Shown one piece after another: positions 23,765 to 32,173 of a DNA stretch of 36,905 nt. Position 1 is the first letter of the stretch. Every line of letters begins with the position of its first letter. The notes beneath the pieces are model-generated. The model had not been told where the DNA came from. It worked only from the letters and a program-made list of their open reading frames with translations, and did no database searches. Origin of the DNA: RUG11894 sp964344335 (GTDB lineage: Bacteria; Bacillota; Clostridia; Peptostreptococcales; Anaerovoracaceae); NCBI GenBank assembly GCA_964344335.1, contig CAYFMW010000015.1, positions 1 to 36,905 of the forward strand, given 5' to 3'. The translations under genes were made by a program, and so were the position numbers.

Positions 23765-24202
23765 TTGCTCCACAGCATTGCAAACAAAGAAGGTTCAATA
23801 AGCTACGACAAAGCGATAGTCGAGCAGATAATTAAACGGGCCGTCGAAAGACAGGACGGAGGCATTTTACTTGTCAACTACAGGGGCGGTGTCTCCGATT
23901 TGTTGATTAAAATCGGTGCATCCTCCGCCATAATACCAGACAAGGATATACAGATGCGTCAGGGGGGAGTGTTTATTAAACTATATGTTATCGTGCGCAT
24001 CGGCGACAGCATAAGAAAAAGCTGCGGTAGGCTTATGAATGCGATAGCGGCGGACATTACCGGCATGCTGGAGATTCCATTGGACAATATAGAGATAGAG
24101 ATTACCGGAACATTTTCAAAGAATATGCATATCGCCAGGAGGCGAATAGTTCTGGTATACAGAGATATGCTCAATAAAGAGCTCAGTATCAATGATATAT
24201 AG
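23765..24202 (+). CDS. Asp23/Gls24 (DUF322, YloU-like) protein
   Basis: A 145-residue member of the Asp23/YloU family, small cytoplasmic or membrane-associated proteins linked to envelope stress in Gram-positives. The GSISYDKAIVEQIIKRAVE helix and the repeated IEIEITGTFS strand end fit the family. I place the start at TTG 23765, 8 nt after GGAGG; the in-frame GTG at 23756 lies on the ribosome site itself. recG starts 11 nt before its stop. In many Firmicutes a DAK-phosphatase (fakA/yloV) gene separates yloU from recG; here it is absent. Confidence 0.85.
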   Translation: MLHSIANKEGSISYDKAIVEQIIKRAVERQDGGILLVNYRGGVSDLLIKIGASSAIIPDKDIQMRQGGVFIKLYVIVRIGDSIRKSCGRLMNAIAADITGMLEIPLDNIEIEITGTFSKNMHIARRRIVLVYRDMLNKELSINDI

Positions 24203-26243
24203 TAAGGATGAATTAGGCGCTTCGGTAGGAAGCGTAAAGGGCATAGGGCCGAAGAAGTCGGAGCGTCTCGAAAGGCTTGGCATAAGCACCCTCGCGGACA
24301 TGCTGGGCTATTTTCCGCGGGATTATCAGGATCTGCGGGACAGCGTCGACATTTTTGACCTGAAGGACGGCGAAAAAGCCCTCGTTAAGGCGAGGGTACT
24401 TCTGATGAAAAAGGGTCGAGGTTACGGTAGAAAGCGCAGCTTCCATCTGCTCGTTGAGGATAAAAGTGGGCGCATGGAAGTGGTCTTTTTTATGGGCGGC
24501 TACATGGATTCGGCCTTCGAAGTCGGCAAAGAATATGCTTTTTTCGGAAAGATAAAAGTGCAAAGCGGACGGACCACCATGTTTCATCCCATATACAGTG
24601 CGCTTAATGAGGGTTTTGAGGGCGGCATAATGCCCATCTACGGGCTCAGCTCCGGGCTCAGCCAAAGGGACCTGAGAAACTGCGCCAGGCAGGCGCTTGC
24701 GGCTGCCGAAGGGATGGAGGAAAGCTTGCCCGATTCAGTAATAGAGAAGGCAAATCTCTGCGGCATACATTATGCCCTAAAAAATATACACTTTCCGGAA
24801 GGAAGAGATGAATATGCCGAAGCCCGGTACAGGCTGGTCTACGAGGAGCTGTTCGACCTAAAGGCGGCGCTGATCTTAAGTCGAAACCGCTTCGGCAGAG
24901 GACGAAGCGGAAGAAGTCTTGCGGGAAGAGCGGACGAAGCTTTTGTTAGCGGTCTTGATTATGAGCTGACCGCGGCCCAGAAAAGGTCGCTTAAGGAGAT
25001 CCGAAGGGATATGGAGTCCGCTGATGCAATGAACCGACTGCTTCAGGGCGATGTGGGGTCCGGAAAGACGATCGTCGCGGAATGCGCGATTCTTAAGGCT
25101 GTTTCGAGCGGATGCCAGGCTGCCTTCATGGCTCCCACCGAGCTGCTGGCCGCTCAGCATTACGAGACTTTAACAAAGGACTTTTCGAATCTCGAACTTG
25201 ATATCGTCTTTCTCTCAAGTTCCATAGGGGCCAAAGAGAGGCGCGAAACTCTTGCAGCTCTAAGGGATGGCGTCGCAGATATAGTCGTCGGCACCCATGC
25301 GATAATATCGGATAATGTGGAGTTTTGTAATTTAGGACTCGTGATAACGGACGAGCAACACAGGTTCGGGGTAAACCAGCGACAGGCTTTAAGCGGCAAG
25401 GGAGTGAACCCCGATGTACTCGTGATGACCGCGACCCCGATTCCGCGGACCCTGGCGGTAATACTGTACGGAGATCTGGACATATCCTTGATTGATGAAC
25501 TTCCGCCCGGCAGAAAGCCCGTCATAACGAAGAAATTTAACGAAGGCACACGAAGTGAAGCCTATAACTTTATGCGCGCTCAGGTAAAGCTCGGTCATCA
25601 GTGCTATGTGGTCGCACCTTTCATCGAGGATCCGAGAACTCTGGAGGGGCGCTCTGCGGAGATGCTTTACCGGGAGCTTAGCGAAACATATAATGATATA
25701 AGATTCGGCCTTATGCACGGTGCAATGAAAGCTGCGGATAAGGACAAGGTAATGTCCGATTTTGCTTCGGGCACTATCGATGTCCTGGTATCGACGGTCG
25801 TAATAGAGGTCGGCATAAATGTTCCAAACGCTACTTTGATGATTATTGAAAATGCGGAGCGTTTCGGGCTGGCTCAGCTCCATCAGCTTAGGGGTAGAGT
25901 CGGAAGGGGAAGCAGCGAAAGCTATTGCTTTATCATCAGCGATTCGCAAAGCGAGATGGCCGAAGAAAGGGCGGATATACTCTGCTCAACCAGCGATGGA
26001 TTCGAAATTGCGGAAAAGGACCTCGAAATGAGGGGGCCGGGCGAACTCTTCGGATATCGTCAGCACGGAATACCGCAGCTGAAGCTTGCGGATCCCGCCC
26101 GCCACATTAATATCGTCGCCAGGGCGGGGGAGGACGCAAGCGAAATCCTCAGTGCAGATCCGTCCCTGACTCTGCCTGAAAACGCGAGCCTAAGGCGAAA
26201 GATAGAATTCGAATTTGCCACAGGGGCAAGTATTGTACTATAA
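24192..26243 (+). CDS. recG: ATP-dependent DNA helicase RecG
   Basis: A 683-residue superfamily 2 helicase that remodels stalled replication forks and Holliday junctions. The N-terminal wedge/OB domain starts at VKGIGPKKSERL. Helicase motifs in order: Walker A GDVGSGKT, DEQHRFG, TATPIPRTLA, then STVVIEVGINVPNA and QLRGRVGRG. Length is normal. Its ATG lies inside the last codons of yloU (11-nt overlap) without a strong ribosome site, suggesting translational coupling. rsmD follows after 8 nt. Confidence 0.97.
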   Translation: MIYSKDELGASVGSVKGIGPKKSERLERLGISTLADMLGYFPRDYQDLRDSVDIFDLKDGEKALVKARVLLMKKGRGYGRKRSFHLLVEDKSGRMEVVFFMGGYMDSAFEVGKEYAFFGKIKVQSGRTTMFHPIYSALNEGFEGGIMPIYGLSSGLSQRDLRNCARQALAAAEGMEESLPDSVIEKANLCGIHYALKNIHFPEGRDEYAEARYRLVYEELFDLKAALILSRNRFGRGRSGRSLAGRADEAFVSGLDYELTAAQKRSLKEIRRDMESADAMNRLLQGDVGSGKTIVAECAILKAVSSGCQAAFMAPTELLAAQHYETLTKDFSNLELDIVFLSSSIGAKERRETLAALRDGVADIVVGTHAIISDNVEFCNLGLVITDEQHRFGVNQRQALSGKGVNPDVLVMTATPIPRTLAVILYGDLDISLIDELPPGRKPVITKKFNEGTRSEAYNFMRAQVKLGHQCYVVAPFIEDPRTLEGRSAEMLYRELSETYNDIRFGLMHGAMKAADKDKVMSDFASGTIDVLVSTVVIEVGINVPNATLMIIENAERFGLAQLHQLRGRVGRGSSESYCFIISDSQSEMAEERADILCSTSDGFEIAEKDLEMRGPGELFGYRQHGIPQLKLADPARHINIVARAGEDASEILSADPSLTLPENASLRRKIEFEFATGASIVL

Positions 26244-26251
26244 TAACATTT

Positions 26252-26797
26252 ATGAGGATTATTGCAGGGGAACTTAAGGACAGGAGACTCAAATCTCCAA
26301 GGGACAGAAGCGTTCGTCCCACGAAGGAAAAAATAAAGGAAGCCGTGTTTTCGATAATTCTTCCTTATCTTGACGAGGATTTCGTGTGCATGGATGTGTT
26401 CACCGGCTCCGGCAATCTCGGGCTTGAAGCCATAAGCCGCGGTGCAAGAACGGTTTACTTCAGCGATGCTTCCAAGGAGAGTCTCGCCCTGGCTAAGGAA
26501 AATATAAATCACTGCCGCGTCTCCGATAGAGCAGTACTGCTTCTGGGAGATTACAGAAATAACATAAGGAGGGTGCGAGAGAATGTGGATCTCTTTCTCG
26601 TCGACCCGCCTTATGAAGAGGGGATTATAGAGGACTGCCTTCGCTGCATCGACGAGGCGGGAATCTGTGCCAAAGGAGGGCTCCTCGTCGCCGAGCACGG
26701 TAAAAGGGAGCAGCTTCCGAAGGAGGCTCACGGTTTTGTCCTTATTAAGGAGAAGAAATACGGCGCAAGCCGCATAAGCATTTACGAAAGAAAATAG
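26252..26797 (+). CDS. rsmD: 16S rRNA (guanine966-N2)-methyltransferase RsmD
   Basis: A 181-residue SAM-dependent methyltransferase. It opens with MRIIAGELKDRRLKSP, carries VRPTKEKIKEAVF, the SAM-binding DVFTGSGNLGLEA loop near residue 48 and the catalytic VDPPYEEG (DPPY) near residue 112. It modifies one guanine in 16S rRNA of the small subunit. Directly after recG and 7 nt before coaD, the conserved rsmD-coaD pair. Confidence 0.95.
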   Translation: MRIIAGELKDRRLKSPRDRSVRPTKEKIKEAVFSIILPYLDEDFVCMDVFTGSGNLGLEAISRGARTVYFSDASKESLALAKENINHCRVSDRAVLLLGDYRNNIRRVRENVDLFLVDPPYEEGIIEDCLRCIDEAGICAKGGLLVAEHGKREQLPKEAHGFVLIKEKKYGASRISIYERK

Positions 26798-26804
26798 GTG
26801 TGTT

Positions 26805-27290
26805 ATGAAGAGCGCAATATTCGCTGGGTCCTTCGATCCTGTACATCTGGGTCACATGGACATCATCAGGAGAGCGGCTTTCGTTTTCGACGAGCTTACG
26901 GTCGCCGTCACGATAAATCCGGCAAAACATGCGATGTTTTCTCCTGAAGAGCGCGTCGGAATGATATCGGAACTGGTTGCCGATATCCCGAATGTTAAGG
27001 TCGTCCGAATCGACGGCCTGAGGGCGGATTACATCAATAAATACAATTTTACCGCCGATGTAAGAAGCCTTCGCAATACCGCGGATTTCAATTACGAAAT
27101 GCCTGTAGCGCAGGGAAGCGCTTATCTGTATAATAATACACAGACTGTGTTCTTTTTTACGGATCCGAAATATTCGTTTTTAAGCAGCACAATGATAAAG
27201 GAAGTCTCAGGACTTGGCGGGGATGTCAGTAAATGGGTTACTCCCAATGTTCTGGATAAAATTAACGAGAAGTTAAAAACTAAGCTATAG
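26805..27290 (+). CDS. coaD: Phosphopantetheine adenylyltransferase
   Basis: A 161-residue enzyme of the fourth coenzyme A step, joining phosphopantetheine and ATP to give dephospho-CoA. The nucleotidyltransferase signature GSFDPVHLGHMDI is at residues 7-19, and the second motif is SFLSSTMIKEV near residue 128. RSLRNTADFNYE replaces the usual RGLR.xxDFxYE, a mild variation. Length is normal. It lies in the rsmD-coaD-tmcAL housekeeping block. Confidence 0.95.
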   Translation: MKSAIFAGSFDPVHLGHMDIIRRAAFVFDELTVAVTINPAKHAMFSPEERVGMISELVADIPNVKVVRIDGLRADYINKYNFTADVRSLRNTADFNYEMPVAQGSAYLYNNTQTVFFFTDPKYSFLSSTMIKEVSGLGGDVSKWVTPNVLDKINEKLKTKL

Positions 27291-27314
27291 TCTGAATTTA
27301 TTTAGGGGGTAAAA

Positions 27315-27848
27315 ATGAAAGTTTTAGAATTACTCGACGAGCTCGACGAGATTATCGAAGTTGCTTCTTCCGTACCCGTCGTACGCAAGGTTATGGTCGA
27401 CCCTAACGAGATTACCGAGATCGTCAAAGAGATACGCCTGGAGCTGCCCGACGAGATACAGCAGGCGCAATGGATTAAGAACGAGAGGCAGAGGATTCTC
27501 GACGAGGCCAAGACCGAGTACGAGTCAATATTGAACGAGGCGCGCCGCAAGGCTGAAGCTCTCGTCGAGAGCGATGAGATAACCGTAAAGGCAAAGGCAA
27601 GAGGCGAGGAGATACTTCGCATCGCGCAGGAAAATGCGACGGTCATGCGGATGTCCATACTCGATTATACCGATTCCATGCTCTACAATCTTCAGGAAAA
27701 GGTCGACCAGATGTACGCGACCTATTTCTCCGATATGTACGACGATCTTCAGGGAACTTTCGAAAAGATCAATACCAATATAACCAATTCGCGCAACGAG
27801 GTTAAGGAGCAAATTTACAAGTCTCAGGTAGAAAAGGATCAGCGTTGA
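27315..27848 (+). CDS. Coiled-coil protein between coaD and tmcAL
   Basis: A 177-residue soluble, highly charged protein. After a short N-terminal helix (LELLDELDEIIEVA) comes a continuous heptad-rich stretch from about residue 45 to 170 with NERQRILDEAKTEYESILNE and RKAEALVES-type repeats, like ATP synthase subunit b or DivIVA-type coils. There is no membrane segment and no nucleotide-binding motif, although relatives in this position are often labelled ATPase. The gene order coaD - coiled-coil - tmcAL is common in Clostridia. A role in cell division or scaffolding is guesswork. The next gene overlaps its stop by 4 nt. Confidence 0.7.
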   Translation: MKVLELLDELDEIIEVASSVPVVRKVMVDPNEITEIVKEIRLELPDEIQQAQWIKNERQRILDEAKTEYESILNEARRKAEALVESDEITVKAKARGEEILRIAQENATVMRMSILDYTDSMLYNLQEKVDQMYATYFSDMYDDLQGTFEKINTNITNSRNEVKEQIYKSQVEKDQR

Positions 27849-29044
27849 TAGCGGCTATAATATCCGAATTCAATCCGTTTCATAACGGACATGCATATCT
27901 GATTGAAACGGTCCGAAGGCAGTCAAAGCCTCGGGCCGTCGTTTGTGTTATGAGCGGAAATTTCGTGCAGCGCGGCGAAGCCGCCTGCGCGGATAAGTTC
28001 TCCAGAGCCGCGATGGCACTTCGCGGCGGCGCGGATTTAGTGCTTGAGCTCCCCGCGTACAGCGCGGTTAACAGCGCGAGCGAATTCGCCTTCGGAGCCT
28101 TAAGGACTCTCGGAGAGTTCGGGCTTGCGACGGATTTGTTCTTCGGATCGGAAACAGGGGACCTAGAAGGGCTCTCCGAGGCTGCGGAACACTTTTTGGA
28201 GGAATCGGAAGAGTTTTCCGAGGCTTTAAGAGAGGAGCTTGCGAAGGGTAAAACCTATCCGTCTGCTTATGCCGCGGCGGCGAGAGCCGTCAGAGTGCCC
28301 GAAACTCCCGATTTAAGCCGATTTTACGGAGCGAACGATATTCTGAATGTCGAGTACCTAAAACAGCTTAAAATAGGCGATTTTAAACTCAGGCCTAATG
28401 CTATAAAACGCTGTGAGTACGGAGAAAGGGAGGGAATAGCTGTTGCGAGCGCCTCGGATATACGCGAAAGGCTAAAGGCGGGGTACGATATATCGCCTTG
28501 GGTTCCTTCTTCCACACTTGAGGAATTGAAGGAAGCTCCATCCATTTCCGAGCTAAAAAATCGTTTCTTCGACTTGCTCAAGTATGAACTCTCAAAAGAA
28601 GAGCGCGCGGATGCTTCGCGCACGATTGGCGTCTCCGAAGGCTTGGAAAATGTTCTCTATAAGTCGATTCTCAAGGCTGAAAGATTAGAGGAATTTCTGA
28701 ATGCCGCCAAGAGCAAGCGCTATACGATGGCGCGCATAAAACGAGTTACGGTAAACCTAATTCTGGGCGCCACCAAGGAAGCTTACGAACTGTATGCTTC
28801 CGAGAGGCCATATTGCAAGGTTCTCGCTTTCAACTCCGCAGGTGCCGGACTAATTAAGGAGGCTAGGGAAAAGGGCGCTTTCATCGTTGAGAATCCCAAC
28901 AAGCAAGAGGAGATCAGCCGGAGCTGTCCCGAGGGACTGCGGCACGACATGCAGGCATCGAGAATCTACGGGATTCTTGCAGGAAAAACCCTCTACGATT
29001 CTTCGGATGCGGTAAATATTCCGAAGATTTATTGTGATCGTTAG
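27845..29044 (+). CDS. tmcAL: tRNA(Met) cytidine acetate ligase TmcAL (YlbM)
   Basis: A 399-residue nucleotidyltransferase-like enzyme that, in B. subtilis, makes N4-acetylcytidine at the wobble position of elongator tRNA-Met from acetate and ATP. Diagnostic segments: IISEFNPFHNGHAYLI at residues 5-20, VMSGNFVQRGE near 37-47, and GANDILNVEYLKQL. It starts at TTG 27845, overlapping the preceding TGA as TTGA, so translation is coupled. Directly upstream of ackA, which shares the substrate acetate, although ackA has its own promoter. Confidence 0.93.
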   Translation: MIAAIISEFNPFHNGHAYLIETVRRQSKPRAVVCVMSGNFVQRGEAACADKFSRAAMALRGGADLVLELPAYSAVNSASEFAFGALRTLGEFGLATDLFFGSETGDLEGLSEAAEHFLEESEEFSEALREELAKGKTYPSAYAAAARAVRVPETPDLSRFYGANDILNVEYLKQLKIGDFKLRPNAIKRCEYGEREGIAVASASDIRERLKAGYDISPWVPSSTLEELKEAPSISELKNRFFDLLKYELSKEERADASRTIGVSEGLENVLYKSILKAERLEEFLNAAKSKRYTMARIKRVTVNLILGATKEAYELYASERPYCKVLAFNSAGAGLIKEAREKGAFIVENPNKQEEISRSCPEGLRHDMQASRIYGILAGKTLYDSSDAVNIPKIYCDR

Positions 29045-29057
29045 CGCTCTTCACGGC

Positions 29058-29116
29058 TTGCAAAGTACAGCCGCTTGTCCTATAATTAAGTGCGGAGATG
29101 AATTTGAATCTCCGCA
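29058..29116 (+). promoter_or_regulatory. ackA promoter and 5'-terminal hairpin
   Basis: TTGCAA (29058-29063), 17-nt spacer, TATAAT (29081-29086). TGCGGAGAT (29091-29099), loop GAATTTGA, ATCTCCGCA (29108-29116) is a perfect stem that begins within a few bases of the expected transcription start, followed by a T-rich stretch. It can act as an RNA-stabilising 5' hairpin, an attenuator, or the terminator of tmcAL. Confidence 0.7.
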
Positions 29117-29168
29117 ATTTATTTGTTTAAATTTTGACATTCGTCTTGATATTCTAAAGGAGAAGTAA

Positions 29169-30368
29169 ATGAAGGTATTGGTCATCAACTGCGGAAGCTC
29201 GTCGCTCAAGTATCAGGTCCTTGAAATGGAGACCGAGGAGCTGCTCTGCAAAGGGCTCGTCGAGAGAATCGGTATCGACGGCTCCGTCATCAATCACGAG
29301 AAGTCCGGAATGGACAAGTGGGTTAAAGAGACCCCGATGAAGAATCATACGGAAGCGATAGGACATGTGCTCGAAGCTCTCGTCGATCCGGAGCGCGGCA
29401 TCGCCAAGTCCATGAAGGAGATAAGCGCGGTGGGTCACAGGGTGGTTCACGCCGGAGAGAAATACGCTAATTCCGTTCTGATAACGGACGAAGTTATAGA
29501 AGTTCTCAAGGACTGCTCGGAGCTTGCACCTCTGCACAATCCGGCGAATCTGCAGGGCATAGCCGCTTGCAGAGAGCTGATGCCGGACACTCCGATGGTC
29601 GCCGTCTTCGATACGGCATTCCATCAGACCATGCCCCCCGAGTCCTATATTTATGGACTTCCCTACGAATATTATGAGAAGTACGCCGTGCGCCGCTACG
29701 GTTTCCACGGCACCTCCCACAAGTATGTGGCCATGAGAGCCGCGAAGATGCTCGGCAAAGACATAGCGGATCTTAAGCTGATCACTTGCCACCTCGGCAA
29801 CGGTGCCTCGATAGCTGCTGTAAAGAACGGCAAGGTATTCGATACATCCATGGGCTTTACTCCCGTCGCGGGACTCGTTATGGGCACTCGCTGCGGCGAT
29901 ATAGATCCGGCAATCCTGGCCTTCGTAGCAGCAAAGGAAGGCAAGAGCTTTGCGGACATGGATAAGGTCATAAACAAGGAGTCCGGCGTCTACGGACTTT
30001 CCGGCGTTTCCAGCGATTTCCGTGATGTTGAAGCCGCCGCTGACGAAGGAAACGAACGCGCGAAGATTGCCCTCAAGGTCTATGCTCACAGAGTAAAGGC
30101 TTATATCGGTGCATATATCGCCGAGATGAACGGTTGCGATGCGATTATCTTTACCGCGGGTCTGGGAGAGAACGGTAAGACCATGAGGAAGGCCATCTGC
30201 GAGAATATGGACAGCCTCGGAATAGTGCTCTGCGACGAGCGCAACGATGTCAGAGGCAAGGAAACCCTCATTTCAGCCGTCTCTTCGGAGGTGAAGATTC
30301 TTCTGATTCCGACCAACGAAGAGCTGATGATAGCCAAGGATACCTACGAAATAGTGGGTGCTCTGTAA
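29169..30368 (+). CDS. ackA: Acetate kinase
   Basis: A 399-residue ASKHA-fold enzyme interconverting acetyl phosphate plus ADP with acetate plus ATP; central to energy gain in fermenting Clostridia. Motifs: NCGSSSLKYQVLE at residues 7-19, AVFDTAFHQTMP, RYGFHGTSHKYV, CHLGNGAS and FTAGLGENG. AGGAGA precedes the ATG. No phosphotransacetylase (pta) gene is adjacent. Ends in a strong terminator. Butyrate kinase, a paralogous family, is present only as a fragment at 32291-32577. Confidence 0.98.
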   Translation: MKVLVINCGSSSLKYQVLEMETEELLCKGLVERIGIDGSVINHEKSGMDKWVKETPMKNHTEAIGHVLEALVDPERGIAKSMKEISAVGHRVVHAGEKYANSVLITDEVIEVLKDCSELAPLHNPANLQGIAACRELMPDTPMVAVFDTAFHQTMPPESYIYGLPYEYYEKYAVRRYGFHGTSHKYVAMRAAKMLGKDIADLKLITCHLGNGASIAAVKNGKVFDTSMGFTPVAGLVMGTRCGDIDPAILAFVAAKEGKSFADMDKVINKESGVYGLSGVSSDFRDVEAAADEGNERAKIALKVYAHRVKAYIGAYIAEMNGCDAIIFTAGLGENGKTMRKAICENMDSLGIVLCDERNDVRGKETLISAVSSEVKILLIPTNEELMIAKDTYEIVGAL

Positions 30369-30397
30369 GCCTTCACTGAAAATATAGATAGAGATGC

Positions 30398-30430
30398 AAA
30401 GCCCGGTTCCGCATGGGAATCGGGCTTTTT
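30398..30430 (+). terminator. Rho-independent terminator of ackA
   Basis: AAAGCCCGGTTCC (30398-30410), 5-nt loop, GGAATCGGGCTTTTT (30416-30430); ten pairs plus A/T extension and a T-run. It lies directly against the stop of the convergent scfB and could serve both. Confidence 0.88.
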
Positions 30431-30432
30431 CC

Positions 30433-31818
30433 TTAGGCTTCCTCATCCTCAAGGCGCGAAACTTCCAGCATTATCGCACACTCTATGCGCTTGCGGAAGA
30501 TATCGCAGCCGTATTCGTAGCTTCCTAGTATGGACCCGCTCGCATGGAAGGCGTTTGCTGCACAGCCCCCGGAGCAGTAGAATTTAGCCCAGCAATCCGC
30601 ACATTCGGGTCTGGCGTAGACATTGCAGGCGGCGAATTCATCCTGCAGGGCCGTATTGATAACTCCCTGCCAAATGTCGCCCAGTTTAAAATTATCTTCG
30701 CCTACGAACTGATGACAGGGGAAGAGATCTCCGCTCGGGGTTACGGCCATGTATTCCGTGCCCGCACCGCAGCCGGAAATTCTCTTGTAGATGCAGGGGC
30801 CTTCATCGAGGTCGATCATGTAGTGGTAAAAGGTGAATGGACGACCTTCGCGGCGGCGCTTAATCATCAATTCGGCGAGCTCTTCGTACTGCTGAAGAAC
30901 GATGGGTTTATCTTCCTCGCTGAGCGCGAGGGGATCGTCCTTGTCGCAAACTACCGGCTCCAGACTCAACTCCGTAAAGCCGAGATCCAGCATGGTCTCG
31001 ATATCCTTTACAAAATCCGTATTCAGATGAGTGAAGGTTCCGCGCATGTAATACTCTTTGTCAGCCCGCGCTTCCACCATTTTTTGAAACTTGGGCACTA
31101 TCCTGTCCCAGCTGCCCCGGCCCTTCATATCGACGCGAAATCTGTCGTGAACCTCCCTGCGCCCGTCCAGGCTCAGCACCACATTGCTCATCTCGCGATT
31201 GGCAAAATCGATAACATCGTCGTCTATCAGCATTCCGTTAGTGGTAAGGGTGAATCGGAAATTCTTGCCGCGCTCGCCCTCTATACTGCGCGCATAGGCG
31301 ACGAGTTGTTTCATTACCTCTAAATTCATCAGAGGCTCGCCGCCGAAGAAGTCCACTTCGAGATTCCTTCTGCTCCCTGAGTTTTCTATAAGGAAGTCCA
31401 GAGCGCGCTTGCCGGTTTCGAAGCTCATCAATTCGCGCTTTCCCTTATAATTTCCCTGGCTTGCAAAGCAGTAGGAGCAGTTGAGGTTGCAGGTATGCGC
31501 AAGGTGCAGGCAGAGCGCCTTGACGATTCCCCGGCTGCGCTCTTTAAGTTCGCCCGCAAGAGGCTCGTAATCGCTTCCGCTGAAGAGCTTTCCTTCGTCG
31601 ATGAGTTCTTCTATCTCGGAGAGACATTCCCTGATTTCCTCGCGCGAGGCTCCCGCCTTTGCGTATTTTGTTAGGAGCTCGTCTTCGACCTGAGGGGGGC
31701 TCATGCCGGAGTCGAGGAGGGCGATTGCGTCGTATGCCAGATCGCTCACCGCATGCACGCTGCCCGAGCCGATGTCCAGGACTATTGAATATCCGGATAG
31801 TTTGTATTGGTGTATCAT
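30433..31818 (-). CDS. scfB: SCIFF peptide maturase, radical SAM/SPASM thioether-forming enzyme
   Basis: A 461-residue radical SAM enzyme that forms a thioether cross-link in the SCIFF peptide. An N-terminal peptide-binding (RRE-like) region covers about residues 1-85. The SAM cluster motif CNLNCSYC has cysteines 110, 114 and 117. GGEP follows near residue 160. The C-terminal SPASM part shows CGAGTEYMAVTPSGDLFPC and the ECADCWAKFYCSGGC cluster for the auxiliary iron-sulfur centres. ATG 31818 is chosen because GAGG lies 6 nt upstream. The precursor gene precedes it on the same strand with a terminator-like hairpin between them. Length fits the family. Confidence 0.95.
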   Translation of the reverse strand: MIHQYKLSGYSIVLDIGSGSVHAVSDLAYDAIALLDSGMSPPQVEDELLTKYAKAGASREEIRECLSEIEELIDEGKLFSGSDYEPLAGELKERSRGIVKALCLHLAHTCNLNCSYCFASQGNYKGKRELMSFETGKRALDFLIENSGSRRNLEVDFFGGEPLMNLEVMKQLVAYARSIEGERGKNFRFTLTTNGMLIDDDVIDFANREMSNVVLSLDGRREVHDRFRVDMKGRGSWDRIVPKFQKMVEARADKEYYMRGTFTHLNTDFVKDIETMLDLGFTELSLEPVVCDKDDPLALSEEDKPIVLQQYEELAELMIKRRREGRPFTFYHYMIDLDEGPCIYKRISGCGAGTEYMAVTPSGDLFPCHQFVGEDNFKLGDIWQGVINTALQDEFAACNVYARPECADCWAKFYCSGGCAANAFHASGSILGSYEYGCDIFRKRIECAIMLEVSRLEDEEA

Positions 31819-31833
31819 TCTTATCCTCAATTA

Positions 31834-31873
31834 AAAATGTCGCCGCGGCGAAATCGCTCGACGCCGCAGCGAC
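31834..31873 (-). terminator. Intercistronic terminator-like hairpin between scfA and scfB
   Basis: Plus-strand GTCGCCGCGGCG (31839-31850) pairs with CGCCGCAGCGAC (31862-31873), eleven pairs and one mismatch. On the minus strand the stem is followed by ATTTTTAATT. It should stop part of the transcripts after the precursor, giving more peptide than maturase. Confidence 0.75.
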
Positions 31874-31893
31874 ACTGCGCAGGGCTGCAAGGA

Positions 31894-32040
31894 CTATCTG
31901 TCCTTGTTTTCACACTGCTGATTTGCAATACCGCAGCTGGTCTTGCAGGCCGACTGGCAGGAAGTCTGGCACTCGCCGCAGCCGCCGTTCTTTGCGCTCT
32001 CGCAAAGTGTCTTCTTGTTTAGAGTCTTAATGTTTTTCAT
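31894..32040 (-). CDS. scfA: SCIFF ribosomal peptide precursor
   Basis: A 48-residue peptide opening MKNIKTLNKKTLCESAK and continuing NGGCGECQTSCQSACKTSC, the hallmark of the SCIFF (six cysteines in forty-five) family found through Clostridia. Cysteines are at 13, 21, 24, 28, 32, 36 and 43. After C36 the residue is Gly37, where the usual family sequence as I remember it has Thr, the reported acceptor of the thioether from Cys32. The function of mature SCIFF is unknown. GGAG lies about 12 nt before the ATG, a wide spacing. It is the first gene of a two-gene transcript with a strong promoter. Too short for routine gene callers. Confidence 0.95.
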   Translation of the reverse strand: MKNIKTLNKKTLCESAKNGGCGECQTSCQSACKTSCGIANQQCENKDR

Positions 32041-32066
32041 AATAAATCACATCTCCTATACTCAAA

Positions 32067-32095
32067 ATTGTACACTCTGCCCGCATTCCAGTCAA
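32067..32095 (-). promoter_or_regulatory. Promoter of the SCIFF operon
   Basis: Minus strand TTGACT (plus 32090-32095), 17-nt spacer, TACAAT (plus 32067-32072), about 27 nt before the scfA ATG. Near consensus. Confidence 0.82.
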
Positions 32096-32173
32096 GCCGG
32101 GCGCTCGGCGTGAAATCTCTTGTATATAGCGGTGAAATTTGTTAAATCAACATGTTTGCTGAGGAGATTACCG

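Noticed and set aside
29134..29139. Second ackA promoter at TTGACA
   Set aside because: No acceptable -10 box lies 15-19 nt downstream; the bases there are the ribosome site.
29154..30089. 311-codon minus-strand frame opposite ackA
   Set aside because: A shadow of the highly conserved acetate kinase frame.
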